NCBI GenBank assembly: GCA_023334545.1
Contig: JAADVB010000161.1
Coordinates: 1 to 43,838 of the forward strand
DNA length: 43,838 bases
Direction: 5' to 3'
Origin: Salisapilia sapeloensis
Lineage: Eukaryota; Oomycota; Peronosporomycetes; Peronosporales; Salisapiliaceae
Shown: positions 1 through 9,816 of the stretch, in pieces
Numbering within the stretch: the stretch's first letter is position 1
How the letters are laid out: every line of letters begins with the position of its first letter
The notes under the pieces: model-generated
What the model was told of the DNA's origin: nothing
Seen by the model: only the letters and a program-made list of their open reading frames with translations
Databases searched by the model: none
Made by a program: the position numbers and the translations under genes

Positions 1-181
1 GCAGTACCTGCAGGAATTTCGTGGCACGACCGAGAGCCATTGGCAGGACGCCAGTCGCCATCGGATCGAGCGTTCCAGCATGCCCGACATGCTTCGTCTG
101 AAAGAGTCTACGTACACGTGCTACACATGAGTGGGAGCTCACACCTTGCGGCTTGAAAACGTTCAAGTATCCCGTCGGCAT
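1..181 (-). CDS. truB: tRNA pseudouridine synthase, TruB family (5' end only; continues off the left edge)
   Basis: TruB/Cbf5-family enzymes convert uridine to pseudouridine; the TruB branch modifies U55 in the T-loop of tRNA. Reading leftward from an ATG at 181 gives 60 codons. They contain the family opening ([13 protein letters not shown]) followed by the catalytic motif [15 protein letters not shown], whose Asp is the nucleophile, and then LGRATKFLQ. An in-frame TAG lies two codons upstream of the ATG, which fixes the start. There is no transit peptide before the domain, so a cytosolic, nuclear or bacterial-like form is likelier than an obvious organellar one. The rest of the domain and any PUA domain lie outside the window. 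The family call is firm; the subtype is not. Confidence 0.9.
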   Translation of the reverse strand, partial: MPTGYLNVFKPQGVSSHSCVARVRRLFQTKHVGHAGTLDPMATGVLPMALGRATKFLQVL

Positions 182-268
182 TGCCTAGCATTCGTTGCCA
201 CAACTTGTGTCCATGAACTCCCATGCATCAATGCATATAAATTATTAAAAATCTATATTAGTAACTGT

Positions 269-341
269 GTCAGCGTGGTGTAGTGGTTATCACGTCTGCT
301 TTACACGCAGAAGGTCGCTGGTTCGAACCCGGCCGTTGATA
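269..341 (+). tRNA. tRNA-Val (anticodon UAC)
   Basis: The sequence folds as a complete intronless cloverleaf. The acceptor stem pairs 269-275 with 334-340, the anticodon stem is 295-299 with 307-311, and the 7-nt loop TTTACAC places anticodon TAC at 302-304. The T-arm GCTGG-TTCGAAC-CCGGC is intact, and A-box and B-box promoter motifs are present. A run of eight T at 343-350 is a good Pol III terminator. The discriminator base is A341 and CCA is not encoded. The terminal acceptor pair would be G:U, which is slightly unusual. Confidence 0.93.
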
Positions 342-603
342 CTTTTTTTTCCATTTATACTCCCCATTTGCCATCTACTTCCATCCCATTTATACACATA
401 CAACTTATGCAGACAAGTACCATGTATAAACACACCAAAACGTACATAAAGACTTTATTTATCAATCACATCGACCTTGCGATACATTTCTCCAGTCTTC
501 CTTCTTTTTATACCACCGAATTGAAATAACTGAAACGAATTCAAACTTCCCGCCCGGAAGAGCTCGTACTCGCATCTATTATCGTCCACGTCTTTTCTTA
601 GGC

Positions 604-3600
604 ATGAAACGGAGAGCACCACCTATAGACAGGAACCCACACGGGAAAAAGCAGCCGCAGATGGCCTCCTATCGAGCGGGCTTTGGCTTTCGTCCGCCGG
701 CCGGAGCCGCCAATAGCGGTATCCCAGTCCCGAGTTCGAATAATAATCAGCGAGAGCACGAAGAAGTACGTACCTCTTCATTCAGATACAGAACAGAGCC
801 TCTTATCGACTTGATACGCATCTAGAAACCGAAAGCGAGTGCTCAGCCGCAGTCGAATGATCATTTAAACAAGGAAAATGATCATCCGTCAGCGACGTCC
901 AAGCTGCATGACGCCATCTTCGAAGCGTTTAGTGACGATCGAATGAGCAGCATCGAGTCTGAGCTTCGTTTCCGGCCGAAAGCGAATAAATTCAACGCCA
1001 AAGCCAAGCAGGAGGAGCAAGTAGCCTACATTAAGCGTCTCAAGTCGACATTAAAAAGCCTCGTCGAACAGGTTCTCTTCCTCTTGCGCTCGTCTCACCA
1101 CCCACAATCATCTCATCCACTCCTATAGATCCAACACGTCTGCCAGTTAGCTGCATCTGCTAAAGAAACCGGCGACGAGCACGCTGCATCCATCCATCGT
1201 CGTCTCCAGAGCTTAGAAAAATCTCTCAAGGACAAAGAGAAGGCTCTCTCTAGCACCCAGGAAGCTTACAACCATCTCGAGACGACGAAAGCATCTTTAG
1301 AAACACAGATCCAGTCGCTAGAAGACGACCTAGCAAGCATGAAAGATGAAGCAAAGAAGACGAGTCTCCAGCATGACAATCTCACGTCGCAAGTCGAAAG
1401 CTTAGAAACAGATAAACGTGGTCTAGAAGAAACGTTACGTACGACTCGTTCAGAATTGCTATCAACAAAGGCATCTTTAGAATCTCAAGTACAGACACAG
1501 GAACGTATGAAGCACGAGATGGAGGAATGGTACGAGAAGAAGCAAAAGAGTCAGGTCGAAAGTCATCGACAAGAGCTCCAGGATATACAGACACAGCTCT
1601 CGCAATCGAAAGAACAATGTGTCCTCATACGTTCGGAGCGAGACATCTATCAGGCCAAAGTATCGACGCTCGAGACACAGCTACAGGACATCATGCAGAC
1701 CAAGGACGAACTCCAGCGTCAAGTCCATGCTTCCTCCACGGCACAAGCGTCTGCTACTAGTCAAATGGATGAGATGAAGGGCGAGATACAGAGACTAAAG
1801 GATGATTTGCATGCGAAAGACCTCCAAGTCTCGAAGCAGACGTCTGCTCTAGGTGAAATGGAACGTTCTGCTGCGTCTGCTTCCTCGTCTTTCGATCGAG
1901 AGCGACAGGAATTGAAAACAGCGTTGCAAGAGCTCCAGCAAGAGCGCAAGCATGATGAACGAGACCTGTCGTTCACGAAGCATGCACTGCAGGAGACGCA
2001 GCGGCAGTTAGATGTGAGTCGAGAGGAAGGGGATAAGCTCCGACAGAGGGAGGAGAGTATGCGGGAGCAGGTGCGACAGGCAGAGACGCAGGCGCAGGAG
2101 GCGTCTCGAGAGTACAGCGTCGCGGAAGGAGTGCGGCAGATGCTGGAGAGACAGGCCAAGGAGCTACGAACAGAGGTCGTGGCCGTGACGGCGCAGATGG
2201 AAGCTGTCAAGTCGGAGCTTCGGGCGTGGCAGACGAAAGCACAGACGAAGGAGGAGGAGCATGAGAAGGAGATGGAGGAGGTCAAGAGGTCGTATGAGGC
2301 GAAGAGAGAAGAGATGCAGACGCAGATGGCTCAAGTACAGGAGGAGAAGGCGGTGCTGGAGAGTGAGGTGGGTGGACGCATCCAAGAGGAGAGTCTGCAG
2401 CGAGATGAAGAAGCAGAGGAGCTGCATCACGTGCGACAGGAGAATGAACGACTCAAAAGACGACTGCAGGACGTGAGTCGACAGCAGACGGACGTCGTGC
2501 AGAGTAAGCAAGTAGAGCTAGAAGAGTTGCGTCGGAAAGTCGTGGAAGGAGAGACGTTGAGAAGGAAGTTACATAATCAGATACAGGAACTACGAGGTAA
2601 CGTCCGTGTCTTCGTACGCACTCGGCCATTCCTCCCTTCGGACACGAAGGATGACGGAGAAGCTGTCGTGTGTGAAGGTGACGGACAGTCCGTCGCACTG
2701 AGTCGACCCGATAAAGACGTAGATAGGTTCACGTTCGATAAAGTCTTTGCACCGTCCGACGGGCAGGAAGAAGTGTTCGAACAAGTCCAAGAGCTCGTAC
2801 AGTCGTCTCTCGATGGCTATCACGTGTGTCTCTTTAGCTACGGACAGACTGGATCTGGGAAGACGCATACGATGCAAGGGAGTGGCCGAGGTGGGATGCG
2901 AGGACTCATCCCGCGAGCCATTGAGAAAGTGTTGCTAGATAGTAAAATGCTGCAGGAGGAAGGATGGACGTATCGTATTCGTGTTTCGTTTCTTGAGATT
3001 TATAATGAAAACCTGCGCGATCTACTGGCTTCGGACGATAAGAAACTGTCGATTAAGAAAGACAAGAACAAGGTTTTCGTCCCAGACCTGTCGGCAGTCC
3101 AAGTCACGGACATGGACGCCGTGGAAAAGCTCATGGAGAGAGCGAGTCGAGCGCGAAGTGTTGCATCTACGGACATGAACAGTCAGTCCTCTCGCTCCCA
3201 CAGCGTCTTCACGCTCCATTTGACTGGCGTCAAGGCTAGTGATGGCGTGACGCTCGACGGACAGCTAAACCTGGTGGACTTGGCCGGGAGTGAACGCGCT
3301 TCGAGAAGCAATGTGTCTGGCGAGCGACTGAAGGAGACGCAGGCGATTAACAAGAGCCTCAGCTGCCTCGCGGATGTGTTCTCAGCCATCGGGAACAAGA
3401 GCTCGCATGTACGTTCCTTCCTACTCGTAGGCTTGAGCTAGTACTAACATCTAGATAGATCCCGTTTCGAAATAGCAAGCTGACGTACTTGCTTCAGAAC
3501 TGTTTGTCAGGAGACGGCAAGACGCTCATGATGGTCAACTTGTCACCGACTGCTGCATCCGTCGGTGAAAGCCTGTGCTCACTGCGCTTCGCAAAGCAAG

Positions 3601-3671
3601 TGAACCAGTGTGAGCTTGGGAAACCCAAGCGACAGATTCAAGCTCGACGAGACGATAAGCAACGAGTATAG
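604..3671 (+). CDS. Kinesin-14 (C-terminal motor kinesin, KIFC1/Ncd-like)
   Basis: This is a minus-end-directed microtubule motor of the spindle-organising type. Exons are 604-765, 826-1071, 1129-3408 and 3459-3671, giving 966 aa; all junctions keep frame, and the last intron has a TACTAAC branch point. Residues 1-110 are basic and disordered, about 110-600 form a long Glu/Gln/Arg-rich coiled coil, and the motor follows at the C-terminus. The neck-motor junction reads [16 protein letters not shown], typical of kinesin-14. The P-loop [11 protein letters not shown], switch [10 protein letters not shown] and switch [10 protein letters not shown] are intact. The last exon supplies [12 protein letters not shown] and the final motor helix. 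The family assignment is secure from motor position and neck; the exact orthologue is inferred. Confidence 0.94.
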
Positions 3672-4054
3672 ATCGTGGCGAGTATCAATGTGTAAACAAG
3701 AACGAAGAGGCTTTTCCCCCTTGATCGATACGTCGTAGATCGTTCCGATGTAGCTAGAACAGGAGGTAGGATGGAGAGCTTGCCAAGACCAGACGAAATG
3801 ATATACTCGCATGGCGTATAGACAGGCAGAAGAGGCAGGATCGATGTAACACATTCTCCATTTGTACAAGCTTTCGTTCAATCGCTCACTAGTGAATGTG
3901 GTGGTCGGCAAGTTGCCAAGGCTTTTCGATGGTACAATCGTATTCGATGTCTGCTACGTCATGGGATGTGTAATCAATCGAGAAGAGTAGGAAATACGAA
4001 GAGTTGCATGTCAATTGGAAAAAGTAGAGGACCAATGATTTGGGGATCGAGTTG
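3672..4054. other. Intergenic region after the kinesin gene
   Basis: About 380 bases follow the kinesin stop codon. Short open stretches exist in several frames of both strands, but they contradict each other and none carries a recognisable domain, a good start or plausible splice sites. I see no supportable gene. Confidence 0.5.
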
Positions 4055-4816
4055 ATGTTAATATCGCATTGTCCATCGTGTCGTGAGCTACAGACATACG
4101 CACGTATTGTATCACACCCACAAACTTATACATTCGACTACGAAGCGAAGAAGGATGGAAAATGCAAAGAATGTAGCCTTTCATCACCCATGATATGGAA
4201 ACTTTGCTTTGAAGAAGCTACGGTTCTCTTAAACCACAATACGCAGAGCGATACTCGTTGCAAGGAGCTTGTCTCCAAAGATTACATAGCACCAATGTGT
4301 TGGTCGTGGGGTACGAGCGAGAGCATGCGAACGGACGTGTCTTTAGATGTCCGCGCTGTGGGTTATAGTAACCATGGAATCTGTGCTACAAAGGACATGG
4401 CGCATAGAAGCATCGCATATCCAATTCCATACAGGCTTCCGAGTGTCCAGTGCGATTCGTATCTAAACTCACTACATCCGAGTGGATGGAATGCGGTGGC
4501 ATCGATCTCTCCCTCGGAAGTCTACTACGCCAGTCTTTCGCCTTTTGTTTGTTTGTCATGAAAATTTGGAAGCTGACGTTGACTGCGCATTGAGCATGTT
4601 AACGTACGGACTTGTTACTACTACGGCGTGGTAACTATCGCGACGTCGGAACAAGCGCGATACGACGACATGCTGCGCAATTGGCTAGACGTAGCATTTC
4701 GACATTTGCCTTCAGCACAAACAAGGAAACTCAATCGCGACCAACCAAGAAGAAAACATGAGACCGCGTACCAAAAGCATTGTGACTGTAAGCGAACTCT
4801 TTGGTGAAGACGGGAA
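4055..4816 (+). CDS. Hypothetical Cys-rich protein (doubtful gene)
   Basis: I do not recognise this product. From an ATG at 4055 the frame stays open to 4546. A 48-nt GT-AG stretch (4547-4594) would remove a stop and an out-of-place segment and continue the same frame to a TGA at 4816. The peptide (about 237 aa) begins with two CxxC pairs (HCPSC and CKEC, 27 residues apart) that could form a zinc ribbon, and ends in a basic helical stretch. An overlapping frame starting at 4758 encodes 44 residues with an acidic C-terminus (ESEDENDN) that also looks protein-like, so the 3' end may be misread or frameshifted. It may be a real orphan, a decayed gene or chance. Confidence 0.3.
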
Positions 4817-4892
4817 CGCGAGACGTGCGTCGGACCCGATTCCGGAAAGCGAAGACGAAAACGACAATGTCGAGCTAGCGTCGGATGAATAA

Positions 4893-6831
4893 GAACCACA
4901 ACAGGCACCCAGCCTCAAGTCGATCGTCATGTAGAAGACCCGAGCCGCATTGTATCAAAGGTGTCCAGATTGAATGGGCAACCGAGCGGGAATATATATG
5001 GAATAAAGACGACGTGCTTGCGAATTGATTAGCATAACGTCCTGCATATAAATCAAATACATCGATACCGATGATGTCTGCACAAATTCCTTAACTCACG
5101 ACTTGTATTCACTTCCTTCCCATCGCTATTCATCTATATTTATCATCAATGTCTAAAATCACCAGTGATGCCTTATTGGCAAGGTACAAACGAACGACAG
5201 ATATGTCAACATGAAGACAGCTATTGGATCCTCATAAGTCGTGTGCTACTGGTCTGGTTGACATGCTTGCATACGATGCAATCTTCTTGTCTTTACCGTG
5301 CTCCGCATAGTTGATCCCTCTGATCGCGTTTACCATAGTATAAATGCTGGTCTGCTTCCGGCTTTATGACTTGATAGCATGTACCCCCTCTCAAATGGAA
5401 CTCTACGCAGTTGATCTGGATGAGTAATAGATTGACACGAATGACTCTTCCTTCCTATCCTTCCCAATCACCTCGGATCCTGACCAGGTTTACGTTCTTC
5501 AGCCGCATATGCAGTCACTACGAAGCCTCTGATCAACTTTGCGAGCTTTGCAATCGACAGCGGTAGCAATTGTACGTATGTGCGTCATGTCGTACATTGG
5601 CAAAATAGCTGGTGGTAGCTCGGAAAGTCTACGACCGAATACTTTAAGACTCCTAGCAAGATACTCTTTCGAAGCAACGGTATTCTGGTCAGCAAATGAC
5701 TGAAAACATGCAAAAGAGTAGAAGCTTCCAAGCATGACGAAATTCTTGGCCATAGCTCAATACAGTGCTCGTGACTCTTATAGGCTTCGTGAACAAGGTT
5801 GGTGTCGACGCTCAGTCTAAGAGCGGGTAGCAATGTATGTAGTTACTGCTGCTCATCGTCAAATTAAATTCCATAGTGTATAACAGAAAATTAGGATGAA
5901 AGAAAGCATTTGCTTTAGCTACGGAAACTTGGAGTTTAGAAAATTCTGATAGTTAATTGCACCGAAAAATGGAGAGTAGGTAGTAATCACACTCTTGCTC
6001 CATTCTGCAGATTTGTGTATTGGATGTATCAGTATCGCTATCGATACGACCAATACTTACTACGACATAAGTCATTTCAAAGTGTAATCACCAGAAGTTT
6101 CTGCAAAATTCTTACCGGCTCACTTTTACTAGGAAGACAGTCATTATCCAAGCTTCCATTCGGTATAAGAGCTACCTCAGTAGTGCTCTCTATGAGTATC
6201 ATATTTGCTTTGTGGACATTAATGTCGAAGCAAATGATCAAAACTATATTGCCGTTGAACGTTTTCACAACAGCAGATATCTTTAAATTATGCTGAAACC
6301 TCCTCTTCAACTAAACTATACGAGTTGCCTTCTTCTTGCTCAGTGTGAAAGCTATGCAGAGTTTGTGGCTAGCTACCTACACGAGCTTTTGCATTCGCTA
6401 GCAGCCACTACACATTATGTCCAGTACGTTCGCAACTAAATCGTGTACAGTTACGAGGCAAAGCTTCTTTTACACACTAAGGCTAGATATACTGAACTAT
6501 CTCAATCTACTAGAAGCTGCTAGGCGAACTGCTTCTTTGAGTCTTTGTAAAGATTATTCGTCAATAGACATTTCCAGAATACATTCTTATAGGTAGCTCC
6601 TCGACATTCATTTGAAAGTGCATGACATCCCATGTAGGCACAGATTTATCATGAATCGCTAGTCAATACGTAGCTTAAGATCGCTTTAATGAGGGTAGCA
6701 CACAATGATCAAGAGAATTCTGTTAGACCTCTTTCTTGTCAGGAATCTTGTCACGCTATTTTCACCCTTCACTAATTTTCACTCCTCTCTTCTGACACAC
6801 GAAGGCAGTGTACTCGTCCAGCTCGAAGGCA
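4893..6831. other. Gene-poor stretch of about 1.9 kb
   Basis: Only short open frames occur. The longest are about 93 codons at 6015-6296 (+) and an 84-codon ATG frame at 5499-5753 (-). The latter is preceded by a second protein-like frame offset by one base (5585-5833), as in a frameshifted relic. I recognise no domain, terminal repeat or target-site duplication. Given how tightly the rest of the window is packed, a decayed mobile element or pseudogene is plausible but unproven. Confidence 0.5.
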
Positions 6832-7305
6832 ATGCAGTCGTCCAGCATGAACAAGACATGGTCCACCAGTCGTCCTGGCAGCAAAGATGCGAACGTAAAC
6901 GCCAAGTGTCAAAAGTGTCTTCAGCAAGGCCATTGGACGTACGAATGCAAGAACGAAGCTGCGTACGTCCATCGTCCTTCCCGTAGTCAGCAATTTCGTG
7001 ATCGCAGTCTCCGTCGACCATTTAATACGGAAAAACCTCCAGAAGCACCATCCAAATCGGACGACTCGAAAGTGTCCACTAGTCACAAAAGTCAGGAGAA
7101 ACGCACGAAAAGACATACATCCAGTAATAAAAAATCTCGTAAAAAGAGTGAAAGCAGTAGCTCTTCCTCCTCTTCCAGCTCTAGCTCGTCCTCCAGCTCC
7201 GACTCCGATTCTAGCTCCGACTCCGACTCCGATTCTTCTTCTAGTAGCTCTAGTGAAGATGAGCGACCTGCAAAACGTCGTAAGCGGTCGACAGATTCGG
7301 AATAA
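6832..7305 (+). CDS. ZCCHC10: ZCCHC10-like zinc-knuckle protein with Ser-rich tail
   Basis: This is a small nuclear-type protein (157 aa from the ATG at 6832; a second in-frame ATG lies five codons later). One CCHC zinc knuckle, CQKCLQQGHWTYEC (C-x2-C-x4-H-x4-C), sits near residues 26-39. It is followed closely by HRPSRS, matching the ZCCHC10 order of knuckle, YxHRPSR, Lys-rich segment and long Ser/Asp tract. The C-terminus ends in a bipartite-looking basic signal (KRRKR). ZCCHC10 has no defined enzymatic role; RNA or nucleic-acid binding is inferred from the knuckle. Its stop lies 57 bp from the convergent PSMB4 stop. Confidence 0.85.
   Translation: MQSSSMNKTWSTSRPGSKDANVNAKCQKCLQQGHWTYECKNEAAYVHRPSRSQQFRDRSLRRPFNTEKPPEAPSKSDDSKVSTSHKSQEKRTKRHTSSNKKSRKKSESSSSSSSSSSSSSSSSDSDSSSDSDSDSSSSSSSEDERPAKRRKRSTDSE
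7150..7257 (+). repeat. Ser/Asp-codon low-complexity tract
   Basis: Within the ZCCHC10-like gene about 35 consecutive codons are almost all Ser or Asp, built from TCC/AGC/TCT/GAC and mixed enough to be a protein-level tract instead of a pure microsatellite. CK2-type acidic serines follow in the tail. Confidence 0.85.
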
Positions 7306-7362
7306 AAACTCAATGTAGGAAAATGATTTGTATTCCTTTATCTTTTGTTCTGCCGCTTGTGC

Positions 7363-8061
7363 TTACCAAGATCCGCCGTGCTGCGCATGCGGATGCTGGA
7401 ACTGTTCAAAGTCCCACTTGGTCTCGAGCGCCACGGGCTCCGCGACGTGCGTGCCTTGCTCATCCACTTTAGCGAATTGCACGCGGTTGATCGTACGCGT
7501 GTCGCGGTACAGACATACGCGCATGCAATCCGTCAGCAGCGCCCGAGCCTCATTTTCCGTCAGATCGGCGCGCCAGTTTTTCCGCAAAAGCGGCGTCGCA
7601 AAGTGGTGACCAAAGCCCGTGGCGAGGAAGTTGCCTTCGAACGCGAGGCCGATCATGTTCACCTGTCCAAGGAACGGCTCCTGTGTCTCTGGGTTTAAGC
7701 CACCGACAAGCAGCGTGTTCCAGAGCGGATCGAACTTGTTACGACGTTGGTACAAAAGGCGCTGGAGGTAGTGGTAGGCCTCCGGCGCAGTCGTATCGCA
7801 TCCGTCGTCCTGGTTAAAATCGTACACCTCGAGTTCACTAAGTTTGTCCTGCAAGTGCTGAAAGTCGCTAAAGTCGCCTCCAGCGCCGATCAAAGTCGTG
7901 CCGTGGAGCGTCGAAATACGGCGCTGGTCCGTAAATCGCGCCAAGGAACCATACGATCCGAGCGTATCGGCCGCCATGAGCACGCCACCAGCGTACTTGA
8001 GCGCGACGACGCTCGTACCCGTCACAATCGGCTGCTGCGTTCGCTGTCTTCCCCCGTCCAT
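7363..8061 (-). CDS. PSMB4: Proteasome subunit beta type-4 (beta-7 position)
   Basis: This is a structural, non-catalytic beta subunit of the 20S core particle. A single exon encodes 232 aa from an ATG at 8061. The mature start region reads PIVTGTSVVALKYAGGVLMA, followed by ADTLGSYGSLARF, as in PSMB4. Later come NPLWNT-like DPLWNTLLVGG, LGQVNMIGLAFEG and CMRVCLYRDTRTINR, all diagnostic of this subunit. The N-terminal extension before the TGTS motif is only about 13 residues, shorter than the animal propeptide. It shares a 217-bp divergent promoter with the calnexin gene. Confidence 0.96.
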   Translation of the reverse strand: MDGGRQRTQQPIVTGTSVVALKYAGGVLMAADTLGSYGSLARFTDQRRISTLHGTTLIGAGGDFSDFQHLQDKLSELEVYDFNQDDGCDTTAPEAYHYLQRLLYQRRNKFDPLWNTLLVGGLNPETQEPFLGQVNMIGLAFEGNFLATGFGHHFATPLLRKNWRADLTENEARALLTDCMRVCLYRDTRTINRVQFAKVDEQGTHVAEPVALETKWDFEQFQHPHAQHGGSW

Positions 8062-8278
8062 TTTCTCTTTTTCTTTGCTTTCGCAAGATCCTTTCTTCCT
8101 ATAATGCCACTTTTACCTTTTGTACACCCTCTTCCTACTAGTCTAACACCTTCACTATATCTCTATAGAATACCACCAATTTGTTTCAAAATACCCTATT
8201 TACTAGATTTACAGCGCCACATTGATAGATGAAATATATAGGATAAAGTATGGACACGACCACTTGACACGTGACGCC

Positions 8279-9739
8279 ATGGTCCTTCGACGAGTACTCG
8301 CGTGTGCAGCGCTCTTGACGGCTTCTGCTGCTCAGGATACTGAGATCCAGTCTCTTATCGACGATGCTGTCTTTGTCGAGACGTTTGAAGGTGTAGAGAG
8401 TCTCGAAGACTCTCGATGGGTGAAAAGTATAGATGAAAAGTACCTCGACCAAGATCCGATCTTACAAGAGTATGTGAACGAGACCAAGCACGGGATTCCA
8501 TCTAACACTGGCTTGGTGCTGAATGCCCGAGCCAAGCACTATGGTCTCGGCGTCGCATTGCCCGAGACAGTCCAAGTGGATGACAACCACCAGGAGCTCG
8601 TCGTCCAGTTCGAAGTCAAGTTACAAGCCGAACTGACGTGTGGAGGAGCTTATATCAAGCTCCTTCCTCCTCATGTCGACGTCTCTCACTTGAATGCTGA
8701 TAGTCCATTCTCCATCATGTTCGGACCGGACAAGTGTGGTGGCCAAAAGCACGTCCACTTCATCCTAAAGCCTACAAACCCCGTGACGAAGGAACTAGAG
8801 GAAAAGCATTTAGCTCCAAAGCCTCCTATGACACCAGACAGTGTCTCCCACCTATATACTGCCATCTTGCGTGATAATAACACGTACGTCGTCTCTATCG
8901 ACGGAGAAGAAGTCAAGAGTGGGAGTCTGCTATCCGACTTTGATCCGCCGATGCTCCCTCCAAAGGAAATAGACGATCCGAATGACGTGAAACCAGAAGA
9001 TTGGGTCGAAGACAAGGAGATCGTCGACCCAGACGCTCGGAAACCGGAGGATTGGGACGAAGACGCGCCCAAGTTCATTCCGGACGAGAGTGCGTCCAAG
9101 CCAGAGGGGTGGCTGGATGACGAGCCAGCCTTCATCCCTGATCCGTCCTACCTCAAGCCAGAGGACTGGGACGATGAAGAGGACGGAGAGTGGACAGCTC
9201 CCCTCGTTCGCAATCCCAAGTGCGAGCGTGTTCCTGGCTGTGGACAATGGGAGCGTCCGACTGTCTCGAATCCAGACTACAAGGGTCCGTGGCATCCTCC
9301 GATGATCCCGAATCCAGCCTACGTCGGTGAGTGGACACCTCGGAAGATTGCAAATCCAAGTTACTATGAGAAATCCAACGTCGCTCGTGTCGATCCAATC
9401 GGCGCGATTGGGATCGAAGTCTGGACCATGTCCAGTGGCATTACTTTTGATAACTTTTACGTCGGATATGATGCTACTAAAGCACAGGCATTTGGTGACA
9501 AGACGTGGAAACCCAAGCATGCGATTGAAATGAAGTTACAGAATGAAGTCATGGAAGAACGTCGGATGCGCAAGGAAGGTGGTATCGTCAATACCATTAA
9601 CCTCTGGTACAAGGACGCTCTTGTCTACGCCCAACAAGACCCGACGCTCGTGGGAGGCGCCGCCATCCTCGTCTCCACCCTCATCGCTCTCCTTATCTTC
9701 ACGTGCCGCGCGCCCCAAAGAAAAGAAAAAGAGGAATAG
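8279..9739 (+). CDS. CNX: Calnexin, ER lectin chaperone
   Basis: Calnexin binds monoglucosylated N-glycans on folding glycoproteins and retains them in the ER. From the ATG at 8279 the protein is 486 aa. A signal peptide of about 19 residues (VLRRVLACAALLTASAAQ) is followed by the lectin domain. The P-domain carries four type-1 repeats (IDDPNDVKPEDW, IVDPDARKPEDW and variants) and then four type-2 repeats (GQWERPTVSNPDYKG-like). The lectin domain resumes, and a single TM segment near residues 453-475 is followed by a short tail ending RKEKEE. The tail is much shorter than in animals but keeps basic residues. An earlier in-frame TTG is not a credible start. Confidence 0.96.
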   Translation: MVLRRVLACAALLTASAAQDTEIQSLIDDAVFVETFEGVESLEDSRWVKSIDEKYLDQDPILQEYVNETKHGIPSNTGLVLNARAKHYGLGVALPETVQVDDNHQELVVQFEVKLQAELTCGGAYIKLLPPHVDVSHLNADSPFSIMFGPDKCGGQKHVHFILKPTNPVTKELEEKHLAPKPPMTPDSVSHLYTAILRDNNTYVVSIDGEEVKSGSLLSDFDPPMLPPKEIDDPNDVKPEDWVEDKEIVDPDARKPEDWDEDAPKFIPDESASKPEGWLDDEPAFIPDPSYLKPEDWDDEEDGEWTAPLVRNPKCERVPGCGQWERPTVSNPDYKGPWHPPMIPNPAYVGEWTPRKIANPSYYEKSNVARVDPIGAIGIEVWTMSSGITFDNFYVGYDATKAQAFGDKTWKPKHAIEMKLQNEVMEERRMRKEGGIVNTINLWYKDALVYAQQDPTLVGGAAILVSTLIALLIFTCRAPQRKEKEE

Positions 9740-9816
9740 TTCGTTTTTCTTTCTACGATCTACGGAAAAGATAAAAGAAAAGAAAATGGAATACGAATGG
9801 AGCTTTATCCTTCTAC

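Noticed and set aside
1761-2285. Cys/Ser-rich open frame on the minus strand inside the kinesin coiled coil
   Set aside because: It is the complement of Glu/Gln/Arg-rich codons; the plus strand is a continuous kinesin exon.
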